NCBI RefSeq assembly: GCF_965227365.1 | Contig: NZ_OZ245754.1 | Location: 1,550,001-1,614,000 of the forward strand | DNA: 64,000 nucleotides | Source of the DNA: Hwanghaeella sp965227365 | GTDB taxonomy: Bacteria; Pseudomonadota; Alphaproteobacteria; UBA8366; Aestuariispiraceae | Reading direction: 5' to 3' | Part shown: piece by piece, positions 9,362-18,519 of the stretch | Layout of the letters: each line of letters begins with the position of its first letter | Numbering within the stretch: position 1 is the stretch's first letter | Notes under the pieces: model-generated | Seen by the model: only the letters and a program-made list of their open reading frames with translations | Databases searched by the model: none | What the model was told of the DNA's origin: nothing | Made by a program: the position numbers and the translations under genes

Positions 9362-10327
9362 ATGAAGGTCGGTTTTATCGGATTGGGGAATGTCGGCGGC
9401 AAACTGGCCGGCAGCCTGTTGCGCAATGGCCCCGACAATGGGCTTCATCTGACCGTGCGGGATCTCGACCGCGCCGCCGCGGACCCCTTCCTGGCGAAAG
9501 GTGCCGCCTGGGGCGAAAGTCCGAAGGCGATGGCGGCCGAATGCGACATCGTCATCACCTGCCTGCCCAGCCCGGCGATCTGTTCCGCCGTCGTCGAAGG
9601 GCCGGAAGGCATCCTGGAAGGGCTTTCCGACGGTAAAATCTGGGCGGAGATGTCGACAACGGACGAGGGCGAGGTGAAACGGCTGGGCGCGAAGGTCGAA
9701 GCGATCGGCGCCCATCCGGTCGACTGTCCGGTTTCCGGCGGTTGCCATCGCGCGGCGACCGGCAATATCGCGATACTGGCCGGTTGCGACCGCGCCACTT
9801 TCGAGAAGATGCTGCCCATTCTGACGCTGATGGGACGGCGGATCCTGCATACCGGCGCCCTCGGCACCGCGTCCGCCCTGAAAGTCGTCACGAACTTCCT
9901 GGCCACCGCCAATCTTGTCAGTCTGGCCGAAGCCCTGACCACCTGCAAACTGTCGGGGATGGACATGAATATCGCCTTCGAGGGCATCAAGATCTCGTCG
10001 GGAAACTCGTTCGTTCACGAGACCGAAAGCCAGGTCATCCTGAACGGTTCGCGGGACATCAACTTCACCATGGAACTGGTCCTGAAGGATATCGGCCTGT
10101 TCCAGCAGATTGCCGAGAAATCGGGCGCGAAGCTCGATCTGTCCCCGCTGTTGATCGAGATCTTCAAGGACGGAATCGCGAAATATGGCGGCGACGAGTG
10201 GTCGCCCAATATCATCCGCAGGTATGAGGAATCCGCCGGAATCAAGGTCCTCGCCCCCGGCTTCCCGCCTGAAATCCTGGACGATGAGCCTGAGGAACGG
10301 GGATACGAAGTGGTCGCGATGCGCTGA
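9362..10327 (+). CDS. NAD(P)-dependent 3-hydroxyisobutyrate dehydrogenase-family oxidoreductase
   Basis: A 321-aa beta-hydroxyacid dehydrogenase. The N-terminal Rossmann fold opens with VGFIGLGNVGGKLAGSLL. The substrate-site segment DCPVSGGCHRAATGNIAILA and the catalytic-lysine helix SALKVVTNFLATANLVSLAEAL match the HIBADH/tartronate-semialdehyde reductase family. The substrate cannot be read from sequence. It starts at ATG 9362 with GGAAGGA upstream. It is divergent from pyrB and followed by a 169-bp gap before the signalling genes, so it is probably monocistronic. Confidence 0.85.
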   Translation: MKVGFIGLGNVGGKLAGSLLRNGPDNGLHLTVRDLDRAAADPFLAKGAAWGESPKAMAAECDIVITCLPSPAICSAVVEGPEGILEGLSDGKIWAEMSTTDEGEVKRLGAKVEAIGAHPVDCPVSGGCHRAATGNIAILAGCDRATFEKMLPILTLMGRRILHTGALGTASALKVVTNFLATANLVSLAEALTTCKLSGMDMNIAFEGIKISSGNSFVHETESQVILNGSRDINFTMELVLKDIGLFQQIAEKSGAKLDLSPLLIEIFKDGIAKYGGDEWSPNIIRRYEESAGIKVLAPGFPPEILDDEPEERGYEVVAMR

Positions 10328-10496
10328 CCCCGTCGCCTTTCGGCCCCCGCTTTCGTGGTCCCCTTAGGCTGTTACGGCCGTGTCCGGCATTTCAGCTGAA
10401 TCATCCGAGACATTGATCCAGGTTAATCCTTATTTAATTCGATTTGTTCTAATGTAGCAGGAGGTCAAATAAGGTTGGAATGACGAGGGGACGGGA

Positions 10497-11600
10497 ATGG
10501 TTCGCGCCGGTCAACCTGTCGAAAACGCGTGGCGTGCCGAGGGGGCAAAACCTTCGGACGACCTTTTTGCGTCCTATGTGTTCAAGCTGTTCGTATCGGG
10601 GCTGCTTCTAAGCATCGCCGAATTATCCTTCAGCCTCGATTGGCTGAAGTCGATCCCGGTCTGGGTGCTCGCGGTGCGGATTGCCATGACACTTCTCCTG
10701 GCGGGTTATTGTGTCGCGTTACTGGGAAAGGGCGACTTTTCCAGATACGCCATTTGGGTCGCGGCGTTGTTTTTCATCCTGATGCAGGTCACGAACCAAT
10801 ACAGTGAATCACTTGAAAACATAGCAATTTTCACAAGCGTGACCCTGCTTGCCGGGGCGACGTTGGCGACCCGGATGCGGGACCTGCACATCTTTTTCGC
10901 CGCAACCTTTCTTGCCTTCCTGCCCACGGCCTTGTTCCGGTTCGAGCCGGTCATCTTCATCGGACTTGCCATCCTGTTCGCCTTTGCCGGCTTTTTCGGA
11001 CTGATCTTCTTCCGCTATCGAACCAGCCTCGCCGTCGCCCTGTCCGTCCTGGGGAAATCGGTGCTGCAGGACAGGTTGACCGGGGTCGGCAACAGGCGCG
11101 CCTATGACGAGGCGGTGGCGGCTTTGATGGAGAACTACAGGCGCAATCAGATGCGCTTCGCGCTGCTGCTGATCGATATCGATCACTTCAAGCGGGTGAA
11201 CGATCGTTTCGGTCACGATGTCGGCGATGTCGTGCTGACCCGCGTGGCCGACTGCATACGGCAATGCATTCGTGTGTCCGATTTGAGCTTCGCACATATC
11301 GAAGGTCTGTACCGTTTCGGTGGTGAGGAGTTTGTCGTCCTGCTGCCCGGCGCCGGCCGCAGCAACGCCTGCCGTGCCGCGGAACGTATTCGCAAACAGG
11401 TGGAAACGGCCGCCTTTTTCGCGGACGAGGAACAAGAACAGCGGATCGACGTGACGATTTCCATCGGCGTCGCAACGTCCCGAGACGGTGCCGATGTCCA
11501 CAATCTGTTCAAGGATGCCGATCAGGCCCTGTATGCGGCGAAGAATGCCGGCCGCAACCGGGTGGAGGCGGCTGCGGACGATTTGGGCATGGCCGCCTGA
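10497..11600 (+). CDS. membrane diguanylate cyclase (GGDEF)
   Basis: A 367-aa protein with about six hydrophobic helices in residues ~25-180 (for example FKLFVSGLLLSIAEL and ILFAFAGFFGLIFF), followed by a GGDEF domain. The active-site loop is RFGGEEFVVLLPGAG (GGEEF at residues 275-279), and LLLIDIDHFKRVNDRFGHDVGD carries the metal/guanine contacts, so diguanylate cyclase activity is expected. The residues just before the loop (HIEGLYRF) lack the RxxD inhibitory site, so product feedback is probably absent. It is followed 97 bp later on the same strand by a histidine kinase and a response regulator with an EAL domain. The N-terminal membrane part has no sensor domain I can name. Confidence 0.92.
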   Translation: MVRAGQPVENAWRAEGAKPSDDLFASYVFKLFVSGLLLSIAELSFSLDWLKSIPVWVLAVRIAMTLLLAGYCVALLGKGDFSRYAIWVAALFFILMQVTNQYSESLENIAIFTSVTLLAGATLATRMRDLHIFFAATFLAFLPTALFRFEPVIFIGLAILFAFAGFFGLIFFRYRTSLAVALSVLGKSVLQDRLTGVGNRRAYDEAVAALMENYRRNQMRFALLLIDIDHFKRVNDRFGHDVGDVVLTRVADCIRQCIRVSDLSFAHIEGLYRFGGEEFVVLLPGAGRSNACRAAERIRKQVETAAFFADEEQEQRIDVTISIGVATSRDGADVHNLFKDADQALYAAKNAGRNRVEAAADDLGMAA

Positions 11601-11697
11601 CCATGATGCGGCGGGACCGAGACAGGGTATGCCGGGATCGACCCTTCCGGCTAGTTCGAGCCGAACGGCGTTTTTCGCCTAAAGAGTAGAGTGCGAT

Positions 11698-14600
11698 ATG
11701 GAGCTTTCCAACGAGGCCTATCTGACCCAGGCGGTTTTTCGTTTCCTGGCTTTCGGCGCGGCCGCGGGGGTCCTGCTTTGGAACCGGGGCGCGCCCTCGT
11801 TCCGGCAGGGCGGATACCATCTTGTCCTGTTCGGACTGCTCACGATCTTCCTGGCCAGCCTTTTGGATTCGATCGACCGTACTGCCTATGGCCATGCCAT
11901 CGTCGAGTCCCTGGGGATCGGGACATTCATCCGCCCGATGATCTTCTATTTCGGCTATGCCGCGGCGACCCTGGTCCTCTGCATCGGAATCATCGCCTGG
12001 GCCTTTCAGATCCGTGAGAACGACAAGACCGCGCAGCGGCTATATGTGGCGGAGGAAGGCAACCGCCTGCTCGTCGAACGGTTCAACACGGTGTCCGACC
12101 TCAGCCGCGTGTGGCTTTGGGAAACGAATGCCAAGGGGCGGCTTACCTATATCTCTGATGCGATCGAGAAAGTGGGCGGATACCCGGCCGATCAGTATGT
12201 TGACCGGCCGCATGAGGAACTGCACTGGTTGGCGATAGACCAGCACGATCGATCCTGGGCCTTGGAAAAATTCGCCGCGCGGGAAGCCTACAAGGATCTG
12301 CGTTACGATTTGCGACGGCCGGACGGCGAACTCCGCCATCTGTCGGTGGATGGCTTCCCGCTGTTGTCGGAAGATGGGGAATTCCTGGGCTATCGGGGGG
12401 TCGGACGAGATGTAACCGCGGAAACCGCCACCCGTAGGGCATTGAACACGATCTCGGAAGGACTCGGCGGGTCCACAGGCGAGGACTATCTGCTGCAACT
12501 GGCCGAGCGTCTTTCAAAATCGTCCCAGTTCGACTTCGTGTTCATCGGCCGCTTGCATGAAGACGGCGACCGGATCGAGGTCGTTTCCGGTGTCGGTGAC
12601 GGCCGCAAGCTGCATGGTTTCGATTACAATATTGCCGCTTCGCCCTGCGGTGACGTTATCGGCAAATCGACGGTCTGCGTGCCGAAAGGCGTGGCGGCAT
12701 CCTATCCGAACGATGAACTTCTGAAGGATTGGGGGATCGAGGGGTATCTGGGCGTTCCCCTGGCGCGGCGCGACGGAACGCCGATCGGTGTCGTTGCCTG
12801 CCTTAGCCGGCGGCCGATCGCGGATGTCGACAGCACGCGGCGGATCGCGGAAAGTTTCGCCGATCGGGCGGCGCTGGAACTGGAACGACGGCAGATGGAG
12901 ATCGATCTGCTTGATGAGCGCGACCGCCTGCGTGAGGCGCTGAATATCGGCCGGATGGGCTATTACTATTCCTATGTCGGCGTCGATCGGGTGCATTGGT
13001 CCGACAGCCTGTTCGAGATCGCCGGTATCGAACCCCGTGAACTGACCACATCGACGATCAAGAACCTGATCCACCCCGATGATGTGGATGGCTTCTACAG
13101 CGCACGGCAGAGAGCGATCGACGAAGGCAGGCCCTATAGAACGGAAGTGCGCGTCATACACCCGAATGGTGATGTCGTCTGGTGGGCATTGACGGGAACA
13201 CCGCAATGCGACGGCGACGGAAATGTCGTGAACATTTTCGGCATCGTTCAGGAGGTCACGGCGCGCAAGCGAACCGAATTGGCCCTGCAGGAAGCGCAGC
13301 AATCAGTTCACGACGCTTTTCAGGAACTGCGCAGTGCGATCCATGCCCTGCCTTTCTCGGTCGTCATCTACGACAAGGACCTTCGAAAGATCGTCCATAA
13401 CGACGCCTATCGGGAACTGCTCGGCTATACGACCGAGGAAATGTGGAAGCTGGAAACGCTGGAGGACATCCTGCGGTATGAAGTGGAGGTCAAGAAGACC
13501 TTCGGCGACCAGACGGTGGAAGATGTCTATGCCGACGTCGTCTCGAAACTGGACAAGGATCAGCCCTATTTCGGTCGCGAATACTGGCCGACCCGCAAGG
13601 TCCATATCGAACGCCGCATTGCGCCGCTTCCCTCGGGCGGTTGGATCTTCGCGCTTGTCGACATCACCGATCTACAGGATGCGCGGCGGGAATTGGAGAA
13701 ACTGAACGCCGATCTCGAACGGATGGTTGCCGAGCGGACGCGGCAGTTGCAGTCCAGCGAGGAGAGATATCGCGATATCGCGGAAACCTCGGCCGACCGG
13801 TTCTGGGAATTGGACGCCGATCTTCGGGTCAGGTCGATTTCAGACAGTTTCGAAGCTTTCGACGGGGCCGACCCGGCGGAAATCATCGGAACCTCCGTTG
13901 GCGATTTCATGGCGCGAACCCAGGTCGGGAAGGAAGACTATGCGCGTGTGATGGAAAGTTTCAAAAGCCACAAACCGTTCCGAAACATGCCTTTGACCAG
14001 AACCGTGAACGGTAACGTTCAGCACTTGGTCGTTTCCGGAAACCCGCTTTTCGAGAAGGGGGAATTCGCCGGATACAGGGGAACCAGTTCCGACGTCACA
14101 CGCCTGCGCCTGGCGCAGGAAGAATTGATGGAATCCGAAAAGCTGGCGTCGCTCGGGCGCTTGGTTGCGGGTGTGGCGCATGATGTGAATACGCCGGTCG
14201 GCAATGCGCTGACGGTGTCGAGCAGCCTCGAGGAAACCGTCCAGGAATTGCAGCAGGCTGTGGCCGAGGGGAAACTGTCACGGCAGCGCTTCGATCACTT
14301 CCTGGAAAATGTCGGCAGCGCCAGCAAGCTGATCCGCACGAACCTGGAACGCGGCGCGAAACTGATCCGGAACTTCAAGCAGGTCGCGGTCGATCAAACC
14401 AGCGAGAACCGGCGCGACTTCGAGGTTTCCGAATTGATCGACGAAGTCGTCACGACGTTGCAGCCGCTGTTCAAGGGGAACAAGCATATCGTTTCCCTGC
14501 ATGTGCCCGATAAGATCTTGATGAACAGCTTCCCCGGGCCGCTGGGGCAGGTCATCACCAATCTTGTGGAGAATGCTGCGGTTCACGCCTTCCCGGAAGG

Positions 14601-14898
14601 GGCGGAGGGCAATATCGGTGTGTTCGCGGAACGCTGCTCTGGCGAACGGGTCCGGATCCAGGTTCGGGACGACGGGCGCGGCGCATCCCCGGACCTGCAG
14701 AAGAACATGTTCGAACCGTTCTTTACGACGCGCCTGAACAGTGGCGGCAGCGGTTTGGGGCTGACGATAGTCCATAATATTGTTACGGGTATTCTGGGTG
14801 GGACGATCGATGTTGAAAGTGCGGAAGGCGAAGGGACGGCCATTATCATGGAATTGCCTTTGAAGGCGCCAGCGCATGCGACGACGGCGGAACAATGA
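11698..14898 (+). CDS. membrane sensor histidine kinase with PAS and GAF domains
   Basis: A 1066-aa sensor. The order is three N-terminal membrane helices (~residues 10-105), PAS (~130-240, VWLWETNAKGRLTYISDAIE), GAF (~250-400), PAS (~415-525) and PAS (~545-665, LPFSVVIYDKDLRKIVHNDA). A coiled coil (LEKLNADLERMVAERTRQLQ) and a fourth PAS (~700-810) precede the kinase core. The H-box is RLVAGVAHDVNTPVGNALTV with H828, and the ATPase has VITNLVENAAVHAF, DDGRGAS and GSGLGLTIVHN. This matches the kinase type with an H-box of the form AH[DE][VI]NTP. Its stop overlaps the next start (ATGA at 14895), so it is translationally coupled to the response regulator, its likely partner. The signal sensed is unknown. 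Confidence 0.93.
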   Translation: MELSNEAYLTQAVFRFLAFGAAAGVLLWNRGAPSFRQGGYHLVLFGLLTIFLASLLDSIDRTAYGHAIVESLGIGTFIRPMIFYFGYAAATLVLCIGIIAWAFQIRENDKTAQRLYVAEEGNRLLVERFNTVSDLSRVWLWETNAKGRLTYISDAIEKVGGYPADQYVDRPHEELHWLAIDQHDRSWALEKFAAREAYKDLRYDLRRPDGELRHLSVDGFPLLSEDGEFLGYRGVGRDVTAETATRRALNTISEGLGGSTGEDYLLQLAERLSKSSQFDFVFIGRLHEDGDRIEVVSGVGDGRKLHGFDYNIAASPCGDVIGKSTVCVPKGVAASYPNDELLKDWGIEGYLGVPLARRDGTPIGVVACLSRRPIADVDSTRRIAESFADRAALELERRQMEIDLLDERDRLREALNIGRMGYYYSYVGVDRVHWSDSLFEIAGIEPRELTTSTIKNLIHPDDVDGFYSARQRAIDEGRPYRTEVRVIHPNGDVVWWALTGTPQCDGDGNVVNIFGIVQEVTARKRTELALQEAQQSVHDAFQELRSAIHALPFSVVIYDKDLRKIVHNDAYRELLGYTTEEMWKLETLEDILRYEVEVKKTFGDQTVEDVYADVVSKLDKDQPYFGREYWPTRKVHIERRIAPLPSGGWIFALVDITDLQDARRELEKLNADLERMVAERTRQLQSSEERYRDIAETSADRFWELDADLRVRSISDSFEAFDGADPAEIIGTSVGDFMARTQVGKEDYARVMESFKSHKPFRNMPLTRTVNGNVQHLVVSGNPLFEKGEFAGYRGTSSDVTRLRLAQEELMESEKLASLGRLVAGVAHDVNTPVGNALTVSSSLEETVQELQQAVAEGKLSRQRFDHFLENVGSASKLIRTNLERGAKLIRNFKQVAVDQTSENRRDFEVSELIDEVVTTLQPLFKGNKHIVSLHVPDKILMNSFPGPLGQVITNLVENAAVHAFPEGAEGNIGVFAERCSGERVRIQVRDDGRGASPDLQKNMFEPFFTTRLNSGGSGLGLTIVHNIVTGILGGTIDVESAEGEGTAIIMELPLKAPAHATTAEQ

Positions 14899-17114
14899 AC
14901 GAAGATTTTCTCAGCACGCTGGGCGATGAAACCGCGGAAGAAGACGTTGGGAACTGGCGAATTCTTGTCGTCGACGATGACAAGGATGTCCATGAGGCGA
15001 CGGAACTGGTCCTCAAACGGCGCGTGATCCAGGGCCGCAAACTGGAACTCCTGCATGCCTATGACGCGAAAGAGGCCCTGGAGGTGCTGCGCCGGTCACA
15101 GAACGTCTCCGTTATCCTGCTGGATGTGGTCATGGAAACCCCGACCGCGGGCCTGGATATCGTCGAGCGGATCCGGAACGAGTTCGAGATGACTTCGGTG
15201 CGGATCATCCTACGCACCGGACAACCCGGATACGCGCCGGAAACGGACGTTATCGAGCGGTATGACATCAACGACTATCATACCAAGTCGGAACTGACGG
15301 CGGCGCGACTGGTCACGTCGATCACCGCCGCTTTGCGTGCCTTTCAGCAGGTCGAAACGATCGAAGCCAGCAAGGCCGGACTGGCCAAAATCGTCTCCGG
15401 CTCGTCCGATCTACTGTCCAACCGGTCGCTACGGGAATTCGCCGAAGGCGTTCTGCTCCAGATCAACAGATTGCTCGACGTGAAAAGCGACGAAGGCATC
15501 GTCGTCGTCCGCCGGCGATGCGACGAGGGAGAATTGGAAGTTCTCGCCTGGGCCGGAAAAGGAGTGGGCGGCACCGATGGGAATGGGGCCGCCGATGATG
15601 CGCATGTTCTGATCGATAGTCTGGAAGACGGCTCGTTGAGGGACGTGGTGCGCGAGGCCTTGGACGCGAAGGAGACCAGAAGTCACGGGCGATATGTCGG
15701 TTTGTTCATCGGCCGCGCGGATGCGGCGGATATCGTCGTCGCGCTGCATCTGGAAAATCCGCTGCAGGAGTTGGATCGTCATTTGCTTGAGGTCTTTACG
15801 ACGAATATCGCCACCGGTTTCGATAACATAGATCTGTTCGTGCAAATGCAGCGCATGGCAAACCGCGATGCGCTGACCGGCGCGTTCAGCCGGACCGGCT
15901 TGTTATCGCATATGCGCGACAATACCGGGGAATACTCCTTCGTTGTGCTGATCGATATCGACGATTTTCAGAACGTGAATGACGGATTGGGCATTGCGAC
16001 GGGCAATAGCGTGTTGGTGGAACTCTGCGACCGGTTGACCAATGCTTTTCCCGGTTGCCTGATCGCCCGTCTCTATGCGGATGTTTTTGCCGTCGTCTTT
16101 GGCACGGAAACGACGCCGCCATTGGCGGACCTGGCGCCGAAGCTGGATCATGTCGTCGAAACGCCGATCGTGGTGAACGGCGACAGTGTCGCGCTGCGCG
16201 GCGCCTATGGTGCTTCCGAAGTCGTCGAGGGCCTGGACCCGGAATCGGTGATCCAGCGGGCGTTGCTGGCCACGAAACAGGCCAAGGTCACCGCCGCGTC
16301 GCGGATCAAGCGGTTCGATGCGGAAATGGAAACGCTCGCGGTCAGGCGCCGGGAGATTGCATCCGGCCTGCAGCAGGCGATCGAGAAGCAGCAGTTCGAG
16401 ATCCACTACCAGCCGATCATCTCGATGGCGACGATGCAGCCCGCCGGGTTCGAGGCGCTGATCCGGTGGCACAGCGATGACGGTCCCGTATCGCCCGGCG
16501 AATTCATCCCCATTGCCGAGACGTCCGGCATGATCATCCCGATGGGGATCTGGCTGATCGATCAGGTTGCCGCCGATATCGACGTTATCCGCACACAAAT
16601 CCCCAACGCTTATGTCAGTATCAATGTGTCGGGCCGGCAGATCGAGGAGGGCCGGACCCTGACACAGTTGCGGCATGTGCTGGGGGGACATAGCTGGCCG
16701 GCCGAGACGATTTCTGTGGAGATCACCGAGTCGCTCGCGATGGAGGAGGAAAGTTTCCCCATCGCCGATCGGTTGAACGCAATCCGTGACATGGGGATGG
16801 GCCTGTCCATCGACGATTTCGGCACCGGGCATTCTTCGCTGGTCCGGCTGAAGGAAATGCCGGTCACGCAAATCAAGATCGACCGCAGTTTCGTGCTTGG
16901 CATGGAAAGCGACAATCGGCGCCGGGCGATCGTGCGCAAGGTCATCGATCTTGCCCGCGAATTGGATCTGGACCTTGTCGCCGAGGGGATCGAGACCGAG
17001 GACCATGTGCAATTGCTGCAGGAATTCGGCTGCCCCAAGGTTCAGGGATACTACTTCGGCCGACCCATGCCCCTTGCCGAGGCGCTGGACCATCTCAAGG
17101 GGAAGGGGACATAG
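14895..17114 (+). CDS. response regulator with DUF3369, degenerate GGDEF and EAL domains
   Basis: A 739-aa protein. The receiver domain has the acidic pocket D27-D29 and phosphoacceptor D77 (SVILLDVVMETP). A DUF3369 segment (~165-310) follows, a GAF-like family found in response regulators. A GGDEF domain (~315-470) has its signature replaced by RLYADVFAVVFG, so it is probably not a cyclase. The EAL domain keeps E520 in FEALIRW, and VEITESLAM, DDFGTGHSSLVRLKE, QIKIDRSFV and AEGIETEDH, so it should be an active c-di-GMP phosphodiesterase. ATGA overlap with the upstream kinase suggests a fixed pair: kinase input controlling c-di-GMP breakdown. Its 3' end overlaps the convergent LuxR gene by 20 bp. 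Confidence 0.93.
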   Translation: MNEDFLSTLGDETAEEDVGNWRILVVDDDKDVHEATELVLKRRVIQGRKLELLHAYDAKEALEVLRRSQNVSVILLDVVMETPTAGLDIVERIRNEFEMTSVRIILRTGQPGYAPETDVIERYDINDYHTKSELTAARLVTSITAALRAFQQVETIEASKAGLAKIVSGSSDLLSNRSLREFAEGVLLQINRLLDVKSDEGIVVVRRRCDEGELEVLAWAGKGVGGTDGNGAADDAHVLIDSLEDGSLRDVVREALDAKETRSHGRYVGLFIGRADAADIVVALHLENPLQELDRHLLEVFTTNIATGFDNIDLFVQMQRMANRDALTGAFSRTGLLSHMRDNTGEYSFVVLIDIDDFQNVNDGLGIATGNSVLVELCDRLTNAFPGCLIARLYADVFAVVFGTETTPPLADLAPKLDHVVETPIVVNGDSVALRGAYGASEVVEGLDPESVIQRALLATKQAKVTAASRIKRFDAEMETLAVRRREIASGLQQAIEKQQFEIHYQPIISMATMQPAGFEALIRWHSDDGPVSPGEFIPIAETSGMIIPMGIWLIDQVAADIDVIRTQIPNAYVSINVSGRQIEEGRTLTQLRHVLGGHSWPAETISVEITESLAMEEESFPIADRLNAIRDMGMGLSIDDFGTGHSSLVRLKEMPVTQIKIDRSFVLGMESDNRRRAIVRKVIDLARELDLDLVAEGIETEDHVQLLQEFGCPKVQGYYFGRPMPLAEALDHLKGKGT

Positions 17115-17634
17115 ACGCGCCGGTATCCATCCCCTGCGCGAACAGCTCTTCCAGGAAGACACTCAACAACTGGGCGCGGCCGTCGACGCCGGCCTTGGCG
17201 TAGATTTTGGCGCTCTGGGCGCGGACCGTGCCGGGGGCGGTGCCGCGCATTTCGGCGATGGTTTCGTTTTCGACGCCTTTCAGGATCATCAGGGCAACGT
17301 CGCGTTCCGACGGCGTTAGGGCCCATTGGTCGAAGAAATGGTCGACCAGGGCGGCCATCTCCCCGCGCGCGGCGCGCAGGCCCGTCTCCATGGAGGCAAC
17401 CCGCTGCAGCATGATCCGCAATTCCACCATCAGGAAGATCACGCCGGCCACCAGCGCGACAGCGACCGCTGCCTCGATCGCCAGATGCAGTTCGACCCGG
17501 CCGTCGCCGCCTTGCAGGTCGATAATAACGTCACCGATGAAGAACAACGCGCAAAGGGACTGAAACAGGATGATGACGGCGAGCGTCGCCGCCCGCCGTT
17601 CCTGTGTCAAAACCGGCAACAGCCTGGAGATCAT
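17095..17634 (-). CDS. membrane-anchored LuxR-type transcriptional regulator
   Basis: A 179-aa protein with two hydrophobic segments at ~15-40 (AVIILFQSLCALFFIGDVII) and ~51-71 (LAIEAAVAVALVAGVIFLMV). A short helical linker follows, then a C-terminal LuxR/GerE helix-turn-helix at ~107-168 (ALTPSERDVALMILKGVENE, then GTVRAQSAKIYAKAGVDGR). The only input module is thus the membrane part. The start at ATG 17634 overlaps the cytochrome b561 stop (ATGA), so the two are translationally coupled. Inference: the regulator is controlled by, or reports on, the adjacent membrane cytochrome. Other annotations could call it a helix-turn-helix protein of unknown function. Confidence 0.85.
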   Translation of the reverse strand: MISRLLPVLTQERRAATLAVIILFQSLCALFFIGDVIIDLQGGDGRVELHLAIEAAVAVALVAGVIFLMVELRIMLQRVASMETGLRAARGEMAALVDHFFDQWALTPSERDVALMILKGVENETIAEMRGTAPGTVRAQSAKIYAKAGVDGRAQLLSVFLEELFAQGMDTGASMSPSP

Positions 17635-18251
17635 TCGCGCCTCTCTCCCTCCATCGGGACTCCTTCCGGTATCCGCTTCCTGCCGTCCACCATGGCCCGG
17701 ACCAGCGGCACGCCGGACCGCCAGGTATCGAAGAATACACCCGCCACATGCAGTGCGACCGATGCCATCAGCCAGCCGAAGGCGGCTTCGTGCACTTCCT
17801 CGACCCATTCCATGCCAAAGAAGGTCACGGTGCCCATCATATAGCCGGTTACGCCGAGTGCCGCGACCGTCGCCCAGATGTTGTAGACCATCAACGCGCC
17901 GATCGGATTGTGGGAAAGATGGACCGTCCGCTCGCCGCGGGCCAAGGCCGCAAGATGCCGCAGCGCGCGGACCGGACTGGGCGGGAAGGCGCTGAACCGG
18001 GCCTGCCGCGTGCCGATCAGGCCCCAGAGAAGACGCACGGCGACGAGGCCGAGGGCGGCATAGCCGACCCATTCATGCAGCGCGCTTTCCTCGTCGGTGA
18101 ACAGACTGTTGACCACGACGGCGAGCGCCAGCGACCAGTGGATCAGTCGCACCAACGGGTCCCAGACGGGGACGGTGCGGGCGGGGAAGGGGTGTTCCGG
18201 GGTGAGGCGGGCGCCGGGGCGCCCGCCATGATTGGTGTCGATCGAAGCCAT
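17631..18251 (-). CDS. cytochrome b561-family membrane protein
   Basis: A 206-aa di-heme cytochrome b (PF01292-like). Four hydrophobic helices carry the candidate heme histidines: VWDPLVRLIHWSLALAVVV, ALHEWVGYAALGLVAVRLLW, HNPIGALMVYNIWATVAALG and EVHEAAFGWLMASVALHVAG. Such proteins move electrons across or within the inner membrane, often to or from small periplasmic partners. ATG 18251 is chosen (MASIDTNHGG); an 18-residue upstream extension is possible but lacks support. The PepSY gene ends 7 nt upstream and the LuxR gene overlaps its stop, so the three form an operon. The terminal electron partner is not visible. Confidence 0.9.
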   Translation of the reverse strand: MASIDTNHGGRPGARLTPEHPFPARTVPVWDPLVRLIHWSLALAVVVNSLFTDEESALHEWVGYAALGLVAVRLLWGLIGTRQARFSAFPPSPVRALRHLAALARGERTVHLSHNPIGALMVYNIWATVAALGVTGYMMGTVTFFGMEWVEEVHEAAFGWLMASVALHVAGVFFDTWRSGVPLVRAMVDGRKRIPEGVPMEGERRE

Positions 18252-18258
18252 GGCAGGA

Positions 18259-18519
18259 TTACTTCGTTTCCAGCTTGGTGACTTTGCCGGTCTCAGGACT
18301 GACATAGATTTCGCTCATCTTGCCGTCCTTCACGACATAGAATTCGATCTTACCGTCTTCCATTTCGGCCTTGCGGACCTCGTAGCCCATCTCCGTCAGC
18401 TTGGCCTGGATCTGTTCCATGGTCGTGCCCAACTGGGTGCCGGTCGAAAGGTCCATGGCCAGGGCCGAGGTGGCGGTGAAGGCGGCGAAAAACGCGGTGG
18501 CGAGAATGGTTTTGTACAT
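18259..18519 (-). CDS. secreted PepSY-domain protein
   Basis: An 86-aa protein with a signal peptide (MYKTILATAFFAAFTATSALA) and one PepSY-like domain (LGTTMEQIQAKLTEMGYEVR, then YVSPETGKVTKLETK). PepSY modules are periplasmic binding or inhibitory domains, often beside cytochromes and reductases. The start at ATG 18519 has GGAG about 8 nt upstream. It is first in the operon with cytochrome b561 and the membrane LuxR regulator. Inference: it may be the periplasmic partner or ligand-sensing subunit of that cytochrome. Confidence 0.88.
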   Translation of the reverse strand: MYKTILATAFFAAFTATSALAMDLSTGTQLGTTMEQIQAKLTEMGYEVRKAEMEDGKIEFYVVKDGKMSEIYVSPETGKVTKLETK

